A stretch of DNA of 64,000 bases from Haliclona indistincta (Eukaryota; Porifera; Demospongiae; Haplosclerida; Chalinidae): the NCBI GenBank assembly GCA_964017065.1, contig OZ024786.1, positions 14,644,940 to 14,708,939 of the forward strand, written 5' to 3'. Made by a program: the position numbers and the translations under genes. Under the pieces are notes generated by a model. That model was not told the DNA's origin, did no database searches, and worked only from the letters and a program-made list of their open reading frames with translations. Position 1 is the stretch's first letter, and each line of letters starts with the position of its first letter. This document shows, in pieces, positions 1-10,417 of this stretch.

Positions 1-198
1 GACAACGAGCAAATCTTCACTGTTACACTGGACATGTCTGTTCAGGCTTGTAAGAATGCTAGCTTAAGTTTAGCTAATGTTGCATGGTACGTGTTGCATG
101 CAGTGCAGAGTCGATCGAGTGCAGTCTGCTGGAATAGTTCTCTTTACACTGTATTAGCAAAAGTGCCAACTAAGTCATTAATAAAAAAAGAAAAGAAA
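1..198. other. left-edge sequence without recognised gene
   Basis: A+T-rich sequence before the first fold-back element. A short open frame is present but has no recognisable domain and no paralogue elsewhere in the window, so it is not called as a gene. Confidence 0.5.
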
Positions 199-493
199 CA
201 AGTAATAAAAACATTTTAACCAAAATGTAAGAGATTTAGGGTTGGTACATTTATTGAAAAAGTATGGAAACAAGATTTTCAAATGAAAGGAATTGTAACA
301 ATAGCAGTGTAATGCTATACCTCTCTAAATTAACTGCTTTCGATAGTTGTGGTTAATTTAATAGGGAGGTATAGCATTACACTGCTATTGTTACAATTCC
401 TTTCATTTGAAAATCTTGTTTCCATACTTTTTCAATAAATGTACCAACCCTAAATCTCTTACATTTTGTTTAAAATGTTTTTATTACTTGTTG
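199..493. repeat. fold-back (long inverted repeat) element upstream of TRIM 1
   Basis: The two arms are near-perfect reverse complements of about 125-140 bases each around a spacer of about 40 bases near 325-365. The left arm begins around CAAGTAATAAAAACATTTT and the right arm ends AAAATGTTTTTATTACTTG. It lies about 85 bases before the TRIM 1 start, where the other two modules of this type carry the end of an upstream TRIM gene. No open frame is inside. It is probably a non-autonomous fold-back transposon or MITE; the family is not recognised. Confidence 0.8.
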
Positions 494-562
494 TATAATG
501 TTATGAGTTTGTACAAAATTTAATCTGACCGCAAAAATAAATCGCATCATGTGACGCCGGAC

Positions 563-572
563 TGACTCAGCA
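563..572 (+). promoter_or_regulatory. NF-E2/Maf-like (ARE-type) site before TRIM 1
   Basis: TGACTCAGCA ends 3 bases before the ATG. It matches the known NF-E2/Maf recognition core. The same decamer sits 4-5 bases before the starts at 19055 and 24056. Conservation may only reflect shared descent; a binding role is inference. Confidence 0.45.
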
Positions 573-575
573 TAA

Positions 576-2198
576 ATGGTTGATCTGAAGTGTGGTATCT
601 GTCTGGAGTTGTTCCAGGACCCGCGGAGTCTGCCCTGTCTACACACGTTCTGTCGAGAGTGTATACAGTGCTCACTGAACGAGGAGAACCACTCACTCAA
701 GTGTCCCGTGTGCCGCGCTAAACACGAGCTCAGCGAGGGGGCGGGGGTTCTGCCTGTGAACCAATATGCTTTACAAGAGCTGCCGCTCAAGAGACTACTG
801 CAGCAACGAGAGGGCAATGGTGGACTACACCAGTTAGTCGAGTGTAGGTCGTGTGGAGAGCTGGCAGTAATGGTTGCCTGGTGCTATGAATGTGACGCTA
901 TGATCTGTCCACTGTGTGAAGCATCGCACAAGAAATTTGCTTTTTTTCGAGAACACCACGTTGTAAAGAAACCAACAGAGGGAGAAACTATCGAGGTCGA
1001 TCCTAGAGCTTCTTCAGCAATAATGGCAATTCCTAAATGTCTGTTACACATTGACCAGAACTTGAAGCACTTTTGTGTTCCATGCTCTGAGTTAGTTTGT
1101 TCTGATTGCCTACTTGCTGGTAGTCATACAGGGCATGAGCACAGGTTGGTTGAAGAGGCACGCCATAGCTTGCAGACTGAGATGAAGGAATTGGATAGTT
1201 TAGTTAAGGAAAAGAATGAAGAATTTAGCAATTACCTAGAGAAGGTTAACGAAGCTGAAGGCAAGGCACTAGAGTATAGTGAGCTTATGAAGAGTGAAGT
1301 GAACAATGTGTTTGATGGTATCATAGCATCAGTAGAGGCACAGAGGAATGAAGCTCTCCAGAGTGTGTCACAAGGAGTGAAGGAGATCTGGTCACAGAAG
1401 GAGATGATGGAGGTCAGTCTGGCTCAACTAGACAGCTTCACTAGATTTGCTGATCACACCCACAAGTGCACAGCCGATGCAAGTTTTGTATCTATGGCAA
1501 CTCAGTGTTTCAAGTTAATGAGTCAAATCAAAAATGTTAAAGGCGACAAAACAGCTCTCAACCGAAATATGGTTGCTATTCTACCATTGTGTGGAAGTGT
1601 GGAAGATTCTCCTTTGCATGTAGATCTTGATAAGCTGTTTATCTTGGGTAGACCATCACTCTTTTTCTTACCCTCTCCCGAAACAGGAATTAGAAACGGA
1701 AGAAAGAAACCTATATCAGTGTCACTGATGGTGGGAGGGGAAATCATTTCTTCGAAATATCTTTGTGAAAATTGCAGTCTGAATGTATCAATGTACTGGT
1801 CTACCAAGCCTGTTGAAGAAATTGATGATGAGCCTAATAATGATGATGATGAAAATAATGATGAGGAATCTGAAAATGATGACGAAGAACCTATTCTTAC
1901 TACAAAGAACGATTCCGACTCAGAGTGCACCGATGAAGATGAATCTCTAATAGATGATACTGTTGCATTAAAGATTTTACCGTCAAGTTCTGAAGGTGGT
2001 ATTGAGAGCTTTACTGAGGAAGATGCTGTTGAAATTGAATGCTCTACAAATTTGGTAGATGATTCAGATGAGCTGGAATGGGTTATCGATGCTAATTTTC
2101 GTTGTTTGCAAAAGGATTGTCAGTCACTGGTAGTTAGATGCAAGTTGTCAGGAGCTATATCCTCTGAGACCGTACAAGTTCGAATGGAACTTTATTGA
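576..2198 (+). CDS. TRIM-like RING/B-box protein 1, acidic-loop type
   Basis: 540 residues, intact and single-exon. The RING is C3HC4 (C6, C9, C21, H23, C26, C29, C43, C46). B-box 1 follows (C90, C93, C103, C106, C111, C114, H118, H127), then B-box 2 (C155, H158, C167, C170, C175, C178, H184, H187). A coiled coil covers about 190-300. A beta-rich C-terminal domain follows, split by an Asp/Glu/Asn-rich insert at about 416-460. RING-B-box-coil is the tripartite motif of ubiquitin E3 ligases, so E3 activity and cytoplasmic self-assembly are likely by family knowledge. A 2-base insertion near 2190, compared with the paralogue at 25670, ends the protein about 14 residues early. The start sits at the conserved M-x-D-L-K-C. 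Confidence 0.9.
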   Translation: MVDLKCGICLELFQDPRSLPCLHTFCRECIQCSLNEENHSLKCPVCRAKHELSEGAGVLPVNQYALQELPLKRLLQQREGNGGLHQLVECRSCGELAVMVAWCYECDAMICPLCEASHKKFAFFREHHVVKKPTEGETIEVDPRASSAIMAIPKCLLHIDQNLKHFCVPCSELVCSDCLLAGSHTGHEHRLVEEARHSLQTEMKELDSLVKEKNEEFSNYLEKVNEAEGKALEYSELMKSEVNNVFDGIIASVEAQRNEALQSVSQGVKEIWSQKEMMEVSLAQLDSFTRFADHTHKCTADASFVSMATQCFKLMSQIKNVKGDKTALNRNMVAILPLCGSVEDSPLHVDLDKLFILGRPSLFFLPSPETGIRNGRKKPISVSLMVGGEIISSKYLCENCSLNVSMYWSTKPVEEIDDEPNNDDDENNDEESENDDEEPILTTKNDSDSECTDEDESLIDDTVALKILPSSSEGGIESFTEEDAVEIECSTNLVDDSDELEWVIDANFRCLQKDCQSLVVRCKLSGAISSETVQVRMELY

Positions 2199-2983
2199 AT
2201 AGCGCTGAGCTCAAGCTCCAGACGAGTGGTGACTTGTAGTGATGAGTGATGATGATTTGTAAATTTTTGTTGGAATATTTTGGTTGGGTTTGATTTTTTG
2301 TCAACTTACTAATCGGATTATTGATAGCAAGCTGTTGTATATATGTTAGCGTGCTTATATGTTTACAGCCGCTCTCTGGTATAGAAATAGTACACAGTTC
2401 AATCCTGTCTTGTGAGCATTTCAACTTAAGGACAAACACTTAAAAATAACACCACATTGGAGAAAACCGAGCTGTCGCAAATGTTTGGAAAAACAAAAAA
2501 GTTTGAGTTAGTGTCCAACTACTAAACGTATTACAATTCTAAACTGACCTTGTTCGTATGCAGCCTATAGCTAGAGTCTGCTTAGGCTACTCGAGCATAT
2601 GGATAAACATTAAATTCAATCGAGTATATCAGTACATGTGTATTCAGTTTTAACCATGCATTCATGCATATCAAGCTAGTGTAGCTAATAATCAATGTTA
2701 CACTCAACCTAAAAACCATGATGTTGAGCTATCATGCATGCTCAAGGCTTCAATACACATGCAATACAATACAATACACATGCAAAGGCAAAGTTAAATG
2801 CCAATTATTGTGAGCGCAATTATCAACCCTTTAGTCCCTGAATTATTTTGACGAAAATTCGACTTAATTGCTCTAAACTGACAGTTTGTCTTGCAATTTT
2901 CTACAACATGCAGTACGCTAGCTTTTCCAAACTAGCACTGTTTTTTTCTTGCATGTCAAAGTTTACGACCATGTACTAAATTA
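2199..2983. other. 3' flank of TRIM 1, no gene seen
   Basis: Sequence closely related to 25723-26345 and 59374-59940, the 3' flanks of the other acidic-loop TRIM copies. It is therefore part of the duplicated unit. It is A+T-rich, with no open frame resembling a protein. Confidence 0.7.
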
Positions 2984-2994
2984 AACTGTGGGTT

Positions 2995-3805
2995 AGCCTC
3001 GTCCCCTGCCATTAATTTTCGCAACAAAACGAACGAATAAGCGAAAATTAAAGCCTGGTATCTATTGCATGGGTAATTGTGCGCATGCGCTACCTATGAA
3101 AACACGTGGCTTGCCTACTGATTGTCGATACAGGGCTGTACAAGGCCTGCTGTGCACAGCGTTGCTGTAGTTACGCTGCTGACGAATGCAGCAACGTGGT
3201 AGACGCCAGATACTGGGTTTTCGAAGATACTATGTGAACGATTGTATTTCAAACATGTCAGCACAGAGTCACCATACACAGTAGAGACCGCGCGAACACA
3301 GACAGGACTTCGCTGCTCGTACTTGAGCACTAGATCCGCTTCTACAGGTTGCAACGCAGACACACTGTTAAAACTGGGGTGTCACTGCGACACCCCTGTT
3401 TGTCATTTTTCCACGGGTCCACTGACAAAACTAGTTTTAAACGGTTTTAAACTGACAATCTAGTGTGTCACACTGACACCACAGTGTGTGACACCCTAGA
3501 TTGTCAGTTTAAAACCGTTTAAAACTAGTTTTGTCAGTGGACCCGTGGAAAAATGACAAACAGGGGTGTCGCAGTGACACCCCATTTTTAACAGTGCAGT
3601 AGGCCTCTTAGAGCGCCATTTTCACGTGAATATACGGGCTAATATCACAAACAAATATTCAAGTGTGAACGGATCCCCCAGATTCTGGGGAATCATGGCG
3701 AATGGTAAAAGGTCACCCTTGCAATAGATACCAGGCCCTTTTTTCGCGCTACCGTTTTCGTTCGTCCGTTTCGTAAGCGAAAAAATTTGGCCTGGGGACG
3801 AGGCT
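2995..3805. mobile_element. DNA transposon/MITE with 11-bp target duplication, nested
   Basis: It starts AGCCTCGTCCCC and ends GGGGACGAGGCT. AACTGTGGGTT precedes it (2984-2994) and, after the neighbouring element at 3807 is subtracted, also follows it (4414-4424). The paralogous flank near 26350 has a related unduplicated sequence. The inner arms (GCGAAAATTAAAGCCTGGTATCTATTG and its complement) extend the inverted repeat. A second palindromic MITE is nested inside. A long duplication suggests a Mutator-like mechanism; no transposase is present. Confidence 0.7.
3363..3598. repeat. nested palindromic MITE
   Basis: Near-perfect inverted repeat with arms of about 110 bases. The ends CACTGTTAAAA and TTTTAACAGTG resemble those of the MITE at 27696. 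It is flanked by CA on both sides rather than TA, so the target duplication is uncertain. No coding sequence. Confidence 0.75.
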
Positions 3806-3806
3806 A

Positions 3807-4412
3807 CAGTGTTCCACACGAAGAGAGGGAATTAATTTTAGGAATGTATGACGTCACGTCAATAGCAACAATACATTATAGCAAACAAAATGGCCGCCAA
3901 AAACCTGCTCTCTTGCAGAGTGAAGTCGCGCTTGACGCTGTATATGCTTCTACAGACGCTAGGTGAGATCTAATTTCATGATTAATGATTTGGCATTGCA
4001 GTCATGAAGTTTTAGAGCTTAACTACCAGTAGAACTGGAATTCCTGTCCCTAACGTTTGGCTCGTCGTGAACGGTCAACTTTTGCTCTTTGCCGCCGATG
4101 TAGTACTGATCGGGACCAATCCTGCTGACAACAGATAAGCATCCGAGGTGAAAGCATCAATGCAGCGATGACAGAGCTTAACTACCAGTAGTCCCTGAGA
4201 TTCGCTCCCTAACGTGTTTTTCCAAATGGTTGCCTGTCTTTCACATTACTGTCACGTGAGTGTCATCTGACAAGAAGCCATATAAAGCACAAGATTCAGT
4301 AAGGATAGAGGATCAAAATGATACATACATCATAACTCTAGGACATATGATTCTAGAGAAATCAAGCAAACTGTCAAAACACAATTATTCCTTCTCTTCG
4401 TGTGGAACACTG
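3807..4412. mobile_element. Tc1/mariner-type non-autonomous element
   Basis: Starts CAGTGTTCCACACGAAGAGA and ends with the inverted counterpart, TCTTCGTGTGGAACACTG. It is flanked by TA on both sides (3805-3806, 4413-4414). A related copy, inverted, is at 61513-62111 and a diverged relative ends near 43788. No transposase is visible in about 600 bases. Confidence 0.75.
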
Positions 4413-4424
4413 TAACTGTGGGTT

Positions 4425-5779
4425 GGCCACTCCCACTTCGGAACTGAAGCCACTTAAATGCTGCGATCTCGTCATTTTTCAGCAGATTTTGGTCTTCGTT
4501 TAGCCCTGGTGACTGATACAAAAACCTGGTGGTGTCCAGGTGAGCAAACAGCACAGTTTAGACCATTATTCTATGCCAAAGTATGCATCCTGAAGCCCCA
4601 AAAATGCCGAAAACGGCGATGGGCTCCGCCCCTTCGAACCCCGGGTTAAAGGGGGATACCCCCTTTAAATCCCCCGTCCCCTCGTTCTATATGGTTTAGT
4701 GGGGAGGGCGCGACGAAAAAAAGTTGTTTTTTTCAGGTAATTTACAAATAAACTTGATTTGACCTTTCTAGAGCACTTTTCACACTACTTATGACGTCTA
4801 CAGTAGGTGGAGTCAATTATGACGCCTAAAGGCGTCAATAGGGGTTAAGGGGTTAAGGTGGCGGGTAACTTACCCTTTCGTTATGAATATTAATGAGCCA
4901 AATTCTTCACCCGCAACTTTTCACAGAGACGGCCATGTAGCTCTTTGACCACTGAAATGTTGTAAAATTACAACGCTACTTAATATTCATGGTAAGTGAC
5001 CACTTATTAATAATTTATTAATAACACAAGTTATAATGGTTATTGTACAGGAAATGAGATGCAGGCGGCATTCAAGTACCATGAAACCACCCCTTTGTCG
5101 GCTTGGAGGCGGAACCTTCATCTTTACAAGTTTCCGGTGTCGGCGCTTCTGAGGATCAAAGGATCCGACCCTGTGAAGAACATATTTTTTTTTTTTTTAA
5201 GAGACAGATATGAACTGTGTGAATGATAAGATATGTTTGTAGTGTCTGTGTGTGTCTAGCCGAAGGGGCCTGAGCCGCTTGCAAGAGGAAGAAGCGAGCG
5301 AGCAAGCGAGATAGCTAGCTGCACTTACTTCTATCTATTGGTCAATGGCAAGCATTCAGAACTGGTAGGAATTACTGGCGCAGTCATCTAAATGTACCTT
5401 GATCCGGAAAAGCTGAGTACAAGAGCTCTCAAAATTCGCCATAGTTCCAGACCAGAAGAAACCACGCCTACAGTGACACGCCCAACAACGAGCTGACGAC
5501 GTGGTCTGGTCGTCAACGCGTGGGTGCATGGGTTAAAGTCACGTGCTCCATCCCAGCTAGCTCAGTTGTCAAAGAGGTAGCGCGAAATTGCTGCAAAGCA
5601 TGTTGACGTGCGTCCCTGCTTTGCCAGTGACTTTCAGCGAAATGTATAAAGCGTGAAGTGCTCGCGATCCCCAAAACGATGTAGCAATTTTCATCAGCAA
5701 TTGTAGCAACCAGATTTCTCGACGTGTAGCGGTAGCAGGTACATAAAAAAAGAGAAGCTTCAAGCCAAAGACTTTAGCT
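4425..5779. other. intergenic region with repeats, no gene seen
   Basis: The first part resembles 26365-26760, including a GC-rich stretch and the motif GACGCCTAAAGGCGTCAATA, itself a small palindrome. The rest (about 4870-5580) is largely absent from the paralogous interval. A T-run lies at 5187-5201. CTGCAAAGC at 5591-5599 is the unoccupied target of the element at 26842, and TA at 5779-5780 is the unoccupied target of the MITE at 27696. Confidence 0.6.
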
Positions 5780-6996
5780 AGGGCTGGACCGAGAGATTTG
5801 TTTCGCTATTATCCTTTATCGTCGATGAACGGAACTTTTGTGTAGAGACCCGCGTTTTAACAGTCATAAACTACCCATAGAAGCAAATTTTCAAAAATGG
5901 CTTGTCTGCCCCTCCGCAAGTTGTTCAGCTACAAGTAGGTACTAGTGACTAAAATCATTTTGCAATACAGCACGAAAAATCTTGTGCGAAAATTCTGAAT
6001 TTTATCTCCTCGATTGTCATGTATTGCGTTGTACTGTGAGCCCCGCCCTCACCGCAGCTTATAATGATATTTACAATGCGTGGGCGAAAGGGTACCCGCC
6101 ACTTCAATACTTTCGTGTTGCTGAGAACAATACATGAATAGATCAATACCTGACAGTTATGTATAACTGACGTGATAATGAGTTGTAGCTACCTGTACGT
6201 TGGCAACGTAACTTGCTATAAGCATGCTTGAAACGATAATAGCAAATTGAGTATGACATATTAATTATCGGTATTGGCATAGCTACACCAATGCATTTTG
6301 ATCCTCACTAGTAAAAAGTGAACACGTTTTGTCTCGGTATGCATTACTTTAGCAATCCAAAAAACTTAGCTGTACTGTAAGTATGAATCAAAACATGGTC
6401 AACTTCATTCAGCAGCACACTCGATCATTAATAATTATTATGTGCATTGCAACATCAGCTATATAGTATAGACCCTGAATTTGTCTATACGTGTTCAACT
6501 AGTGAGGTTCGAATTAATTCTACTGAAATAGCACAAACTACAATACCCACAAATATGCAGAGTCCATAGTTACCTAGATTTTGACATCTCTAGATCTCTC
6601 AGTAGTCACATGCACAGTTGCACAATAATATAACTATAGCTGCACTTTATTTCCCCACTGTAGATGCTGAGAAGTACTGCTTTGTCAAAGTTGTCTGCAT
6701 GGTGTGTAAATAATTTTTTGCTGGGAGACCAGGCTGCACGACTGTAAGTGTTATTTAGTATTTGGCATGGAGAACAATGCTTTTACAAGGTGTTCAATAA
6801 AAGACGACCACATGATTTAACCGGTAATTAGGTAAGTACAGTCTAACTTGCAGGGAGTTAGAACTGTTCCGTTAAGTTCAGGAGATATTAAAACTATTAC
6901 ATATTCATGACCTTTGTGCACGTTTCCTTATGACTCAGTATTGTATCAAGTAGTAGTTATGCTCACGTGAGATATCTGTCTTTGTCGTCGTACGTG
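5780..6996. other. 5' flank of secreted gene A
   Basis: Aligns by eye with 10418-11634, 27838-29056, about 45280-46540 and about 59930-60995. All five secreted genes thus share more than 1 kb of upstream sequence. Shared features include a CACGTG E-box about 33 bases before the TATA box. No coding sequence recognised. Confidence 0.7.
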
Positions 6997-7005
6997 TATA
7001 AAAGG
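6997..7005 (+). promoter_or_regulatory. TATA box of secreted gene A
   Basis: TATAAAAGG 84 bases before the ATG, in a block conserved at all five loci (CGTCGTACGTGTATAAAAGG). A CACGTG E-box lies at 6964 and an AP-1-like TGACTCAG at 6931. Confidence 0.7.
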
Positions 7006-7080
7006 CCCAGTCTCTCAAGTACAATTCACGAGAAAAGTCCATAAAGACAGAAAAGACTATACCGAAAAGCGGCCACAAAG

Positions 7081-8001
7081 ATGACTTCTTTCAAAGGAAT
7101 TGTGCTGTTTGCAGCAGTTTTTATTGCTGCCTGCACGGGTAAAACTGCATGCACATAGCTATTGCCATATTTTGGATTGCATGCACATTTGCAGTCACAA
7201 TAATTATTGTGGTAATTCTTCATGTTCAAGGAATTGCAGCAGGCTGCGTGGATTACGGTGGTGGATCCTCACGTCTGTGTGTGTTCATAGAAGCGAGACA
7301 TTCTGGTGCTTTTGGTCAAGGATGGTCATGTTCTGGTATGTAGGCATGTCATGTGCAAGCATACTGTATTACCATTCTATGCACTGTGTGCCTTTAATTT
7401 CTTCAGATAATACCGACCGTATTACTGTAACAGTAGACAGCAGAGTAGTTTATGATCATTGTCGAAATGGACAAGCTGCAGGTTAGTGCATAATATAGGC
7501 TATATGATTTCGGTATTGCAACTTAAAAATTGATACATTGATCTCAGTTTAGTTTGCTGACATATACTTTTATTTAAAATTTGAAGTGTATGCATACATT
7601 CAGCAGTGCTGCATGCATGCATCGTCTGGTTACATCATGCAGTGTTGCTATAACCAGCAGGCTCTACATAGCCAACCATAAAATTGATTATCATTCTACA
7701 GAATTAGTTGCTGAAGATCCTACAGAAGTCGTAAGTAAGTTTCACTAAGTGGTTTAAACTCCATGCATGATGCACTGATGTAATATGTTATGCAGCTGAA
7801 AGCTGTAGCCTATCTGGCGGTGAACGACTTTGCATCCTTGTTGCTTCAAGGGGGCAGAGCCATATGTACTGTAGTTATGACCGTGAGTTACTGTGTGTGA
7901 AGTACATCATTAATTTTTTACTAATAATTTTGTTTGCTCAAGATAATGTCATTTTAATGGAAGTGCAACTAGGCGGCCGCAATGTGTATTCTTGCCGCTA
8001 A
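7081..8001 (+). CDS. secreted double four-cysteine-domain protein A
   Basis: Six exons: 7081-7138, 7231-7335, 7407-7481, 7702-7734, 7796-7882 and 7943-8001. All introns are GT-AG and phase 1, giving 138 residues ending in Tyr-Ser-Cys-Arg. Residues 1-20 form a signal peptide with a hydrophobic core (IVLFAAVFIAA). Domain 1 has C25, C36, C53, C73 and domain 2 has C94, C103, C116, C137. Both share an R/E-R-L-C-(V/I) motif after the first cysteine and a Tyr two or three residues before the last, so they look like an internal duplication. An acidic linker (about 80-92) is its own 33-nt exon. Family not recognised; secretion is inferred from the signal peptide. The protein is identical to that of locus C. 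Confidence 0.87.
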
Positions 8002-8216
8002 AAGTCAGCAGGAGTCTCTCTGGCTACAGGACTGCTACAATATGGCTTAAATAATAGTATACATGCATGCATGCATTGATTCCACATTGATTAATTATTT
8101 TCTCTGAATCATCAAATACATCTTCATATCTAAGCGGCACGTTCTATACATGGGATATCCCGTTATGCCGATCTCATGCACATTTCTTTCAGGTACCATT
8201 CCCTCTACTGCAATAC

Positions 8217-8658
8217 TAGTCAGGCGTGGCCCGACCCATCGCGTCTACGGATGGGTCAGAAGACACTAGTATGATCAAGTTGTACAGTGCACTTTGCATG
8301 AAATCGTGCAAACCAATCAGATTGCAGCAAAGGACGCGTCACGTCCGGGTGGGTGATAACTTAACTAACATGTGGCATGACAGCGTGAGAACTCTAACTA
8401 TAGATGCAAGCAAGACCGCGATTGAGCGACGAAGATATTGAAAGATCCACCAAGGCTGAGGCATGTAGGAGATCGGGCTACGATAGGCTGAAAGAAGAAC
8501 ATTTATTACAACGTGCTTATTAACAAAACTGCACGTGATTAACTTTATTCATCGCTCAATTATTGCGTAGTTGCACATGCATTCTAGAGCGACAACTCGA
8601 TGACACTAGTGTCTCCTGACCCATCCGTAGACGCGATGGGTCGTGCCACGCCTGACTA
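8217..8658. mobile_element. Mutator-like MITE, TAGTCAGGCG family
   Basis: Inverted termini TAGTCAGGCG...CGCCTGACTA, extended inward through the repeated GACCCATCGCGTCTACGGAT block. It is flanked by a 9-base direct repeat (CTGCAATAC left, CTACAATAG right). Loci D and E have the unoccupied site CTACTACAATACCTG (near 49185 and 62815). Other copies are at 12859, 30277 and 42098. No transposase inside. Confidence 0.8.
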
Positions 8659-8900
8659 CTACAATAGGGAGTTTAAGATTTACACGTTTTTGCTGAACGT
8701 GTAACCTGTAGCAGGTAAAAGTCACGTGCACGAGCCACGGCGGCGCCAAACCAGCCGGTCACACGTGCGATTCTGACTGTAGAGAAGGGTCTACACGTTT
8801 GCTGTCTCCCTGTGGCTCCACTGCCTTTGCTGTTGTACAATCCCGCGATTGGTAAGTATGAAACCGTACCTTAGTGTATACGCGAAGTACTTGCCATGTT

Positions 8901-9105
8901 AAAACTGCTCATTATTTATTTATTATTATTATTATTATTTATTTTATTTTATTTTATTTTATTTTTTTTTATTTTTTATTCTTCTCTTATCTGTACCCCT
9001 TATTCTTATCCTAGCTAGGTCTCGCCACTTGTATTAGCTTTATGCTAGTTGGTGTTTCCTTTGTGCATGTGTGTAATCCTGCAGTGTACATAAACTTGTA
9101 TATAG

Positions 9106-9134
<29 letters not shown>
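8901..9134 (+). mobile_element. poly(A)-tailed retro-insertion
   Basis: About 230 bases with an A-run of about 30 at the right end, present here and absent at the equivalent point of the full-length Harbinger (after GCCATGTTAAAA, near 32250). About nine bases of the target are missing. It looks like a severely 5'-truncated LINE or another reverse-transcribed 3' end. The left part is low-complexity ATTT/ATTTT. Confidence 0.7.
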
Positions 9135-9137
<3 letters not shown>

Positions 9138-9183
9138 CTGCTTTCATTGTCTCGAAATTGTTTTTATATTGGACAGGAATAAT

Positions 9184-10087
9184 ATGCCTCAGTTTCGTTG
9201 GCCCGAACTGTTCCATGACATTTCCTTGGCCAGGGAAGTAGCTGATCGCCGCCCTTCAAATTCTGCTGGTTGGGATGCAATTGCAGACCTGCTAAGCCCC
9301 ATGTTTACGACACCTAGTAGACCAGTAATGCTCAAGGGACGAGGTTGCAAAGACAGGATGGACCGATTAATACAAAAGTTGAGAGCTGAAGATGCCCAGT
9401 CCCTGAAACGGTAAATTGTGCCAAGTAAAACATGAAGTATAGCTGTCATTCCATACATATCCGGCAGATCTGGAACGGAAGAGGAATACTCAGAGCTGAC
9501 TCAACTCCTTGAAGATATCTCCACTTACCAAAGGGATATGCAGGAGGCACTGTTGAAGGAGAAAGAAGCGAAGAAACAGAAACAAATAGATGAGAAAGAG
9601 AAAGCAGAAGAAATGAGGCGATCAGCCATGGAAACATTGTCTCGTAAGTGAATGAATAAAATTATTTGTTATCAATTATCATGCTATTATCTTAACAGAA
9701 AGGAAGCGCTGAAGAGAAAGAGAAAAAGAGAATATGGAAGATGGCGAGATTGACGAGGGAGATAAGTGGTATCAAGGTGAAACAGAGGGCGATGGTTAGT
9801 AACACTAAAGCTGGTTGACTAATAACAAAGTTATTGTTGCTGTAGAAAACACACAGAAGATCACAAAGCGTACTCGAGCCACAAAACTTTCTGCACTGGA
9901 AATGCTAGAACATAAATTTGACAAGAAGACGGAATTGAAGAGAATTGAGTTAGATATCAGGAGGAAAGAGTTAGAACTCCAGGAAATTAAAATGGACAGG
10001 GAGCATGAAGATAGGAAAAAGAGGATGGAGATGGAGTTCAGTGATCGAACGAAAAGCTTTTCTGGAATTGATCCAAAACCTATCTAA
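9184..10087 (+). pseudogene. Harbinger Myb/SANT-like protein gene, broken copy
   Basis: Exons at about 9184-9410, 9468-9643, 9699-9804 and 9846-10087, the same structure as the copy at 32311. The first exon encodes a Trp-containing Myb/SANT-like domain, the usual DNA-binding partner of Harbinger transposase. The phase-correct reading of exon 3 meets a TGA after four codons. The last exon also has a small insertion (near 10040) compared with the other copy, which changes its C-terminus. It is probably non-functional. Confidence 0.7.
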
Positions 10088-10357
10088 AAATGAAACAATC
10101 ATATTCATCACTTATGGCAAATGTATCGCTTATCGGAATAATAAATTATTGTATCACTTATCACATTATAATTCATGATCAAATGTTCAATAAGTATGAC
10201 TCTAAAGAAGGAGGAGCAACATTAAAAAATGTTGTGGTTAGCGATCCATAAATACATGTATGACAATTTGTCAACAGAGCTGCCACTGCATAGTATTTGC
10301 CAACAGGCTGAAGGAAGATTTTGTTGTTCCTCTTTAGGTCAACATATGTGAAATACT

Positions 10358-10417
10358 GGGAAAAGTGAGGCAATTCTCCCCTTTCGGTGTGATATTACCA
10401 CTTTGGTTTTAACAGTG
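10358..10417. repeat. right half of a Tc1/mariner-type MITE
   Basis: Matches 27776-27836 and ends TTTTAACAGTG followed by TA. The left half is missing because the truncated Harbinger was joined into it. Confidence 0.8.

Larger units (their letters stand above)
8667..10357. mobile_element. truncated PIF/Harbinger transposon (copy A)
   Basis: Begins GGGAGTTTAAG and is nearly identical to the left part of the full-length copy at 32014. It carries the Myb/SANT-like gene but only the last about 60 codons of the transposase (minus strand, about 10176-10357). At about 10357 it is fused to the right half of a MITE of the type seen at 27696. The joint falls after AAATACTG and before GGGAAAAGTGAGG. 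Confidence 0.85.

Noticed and set aside
1523..1930. Open frames on the minus strand opposite TRIM genes (also near 25000, 50200 and 58500)
   Set aside because: They recur in every paralogue as the complement of RING, coil or acidic repeats and contain no domain of their own.
7100..7486. Single-exon reading of the secreted gene region (128 codons)
   Set aside because: It reads through introns in a different frame. The six-exon model has consistent GT-AG sites, phases and cysteines at five loci.
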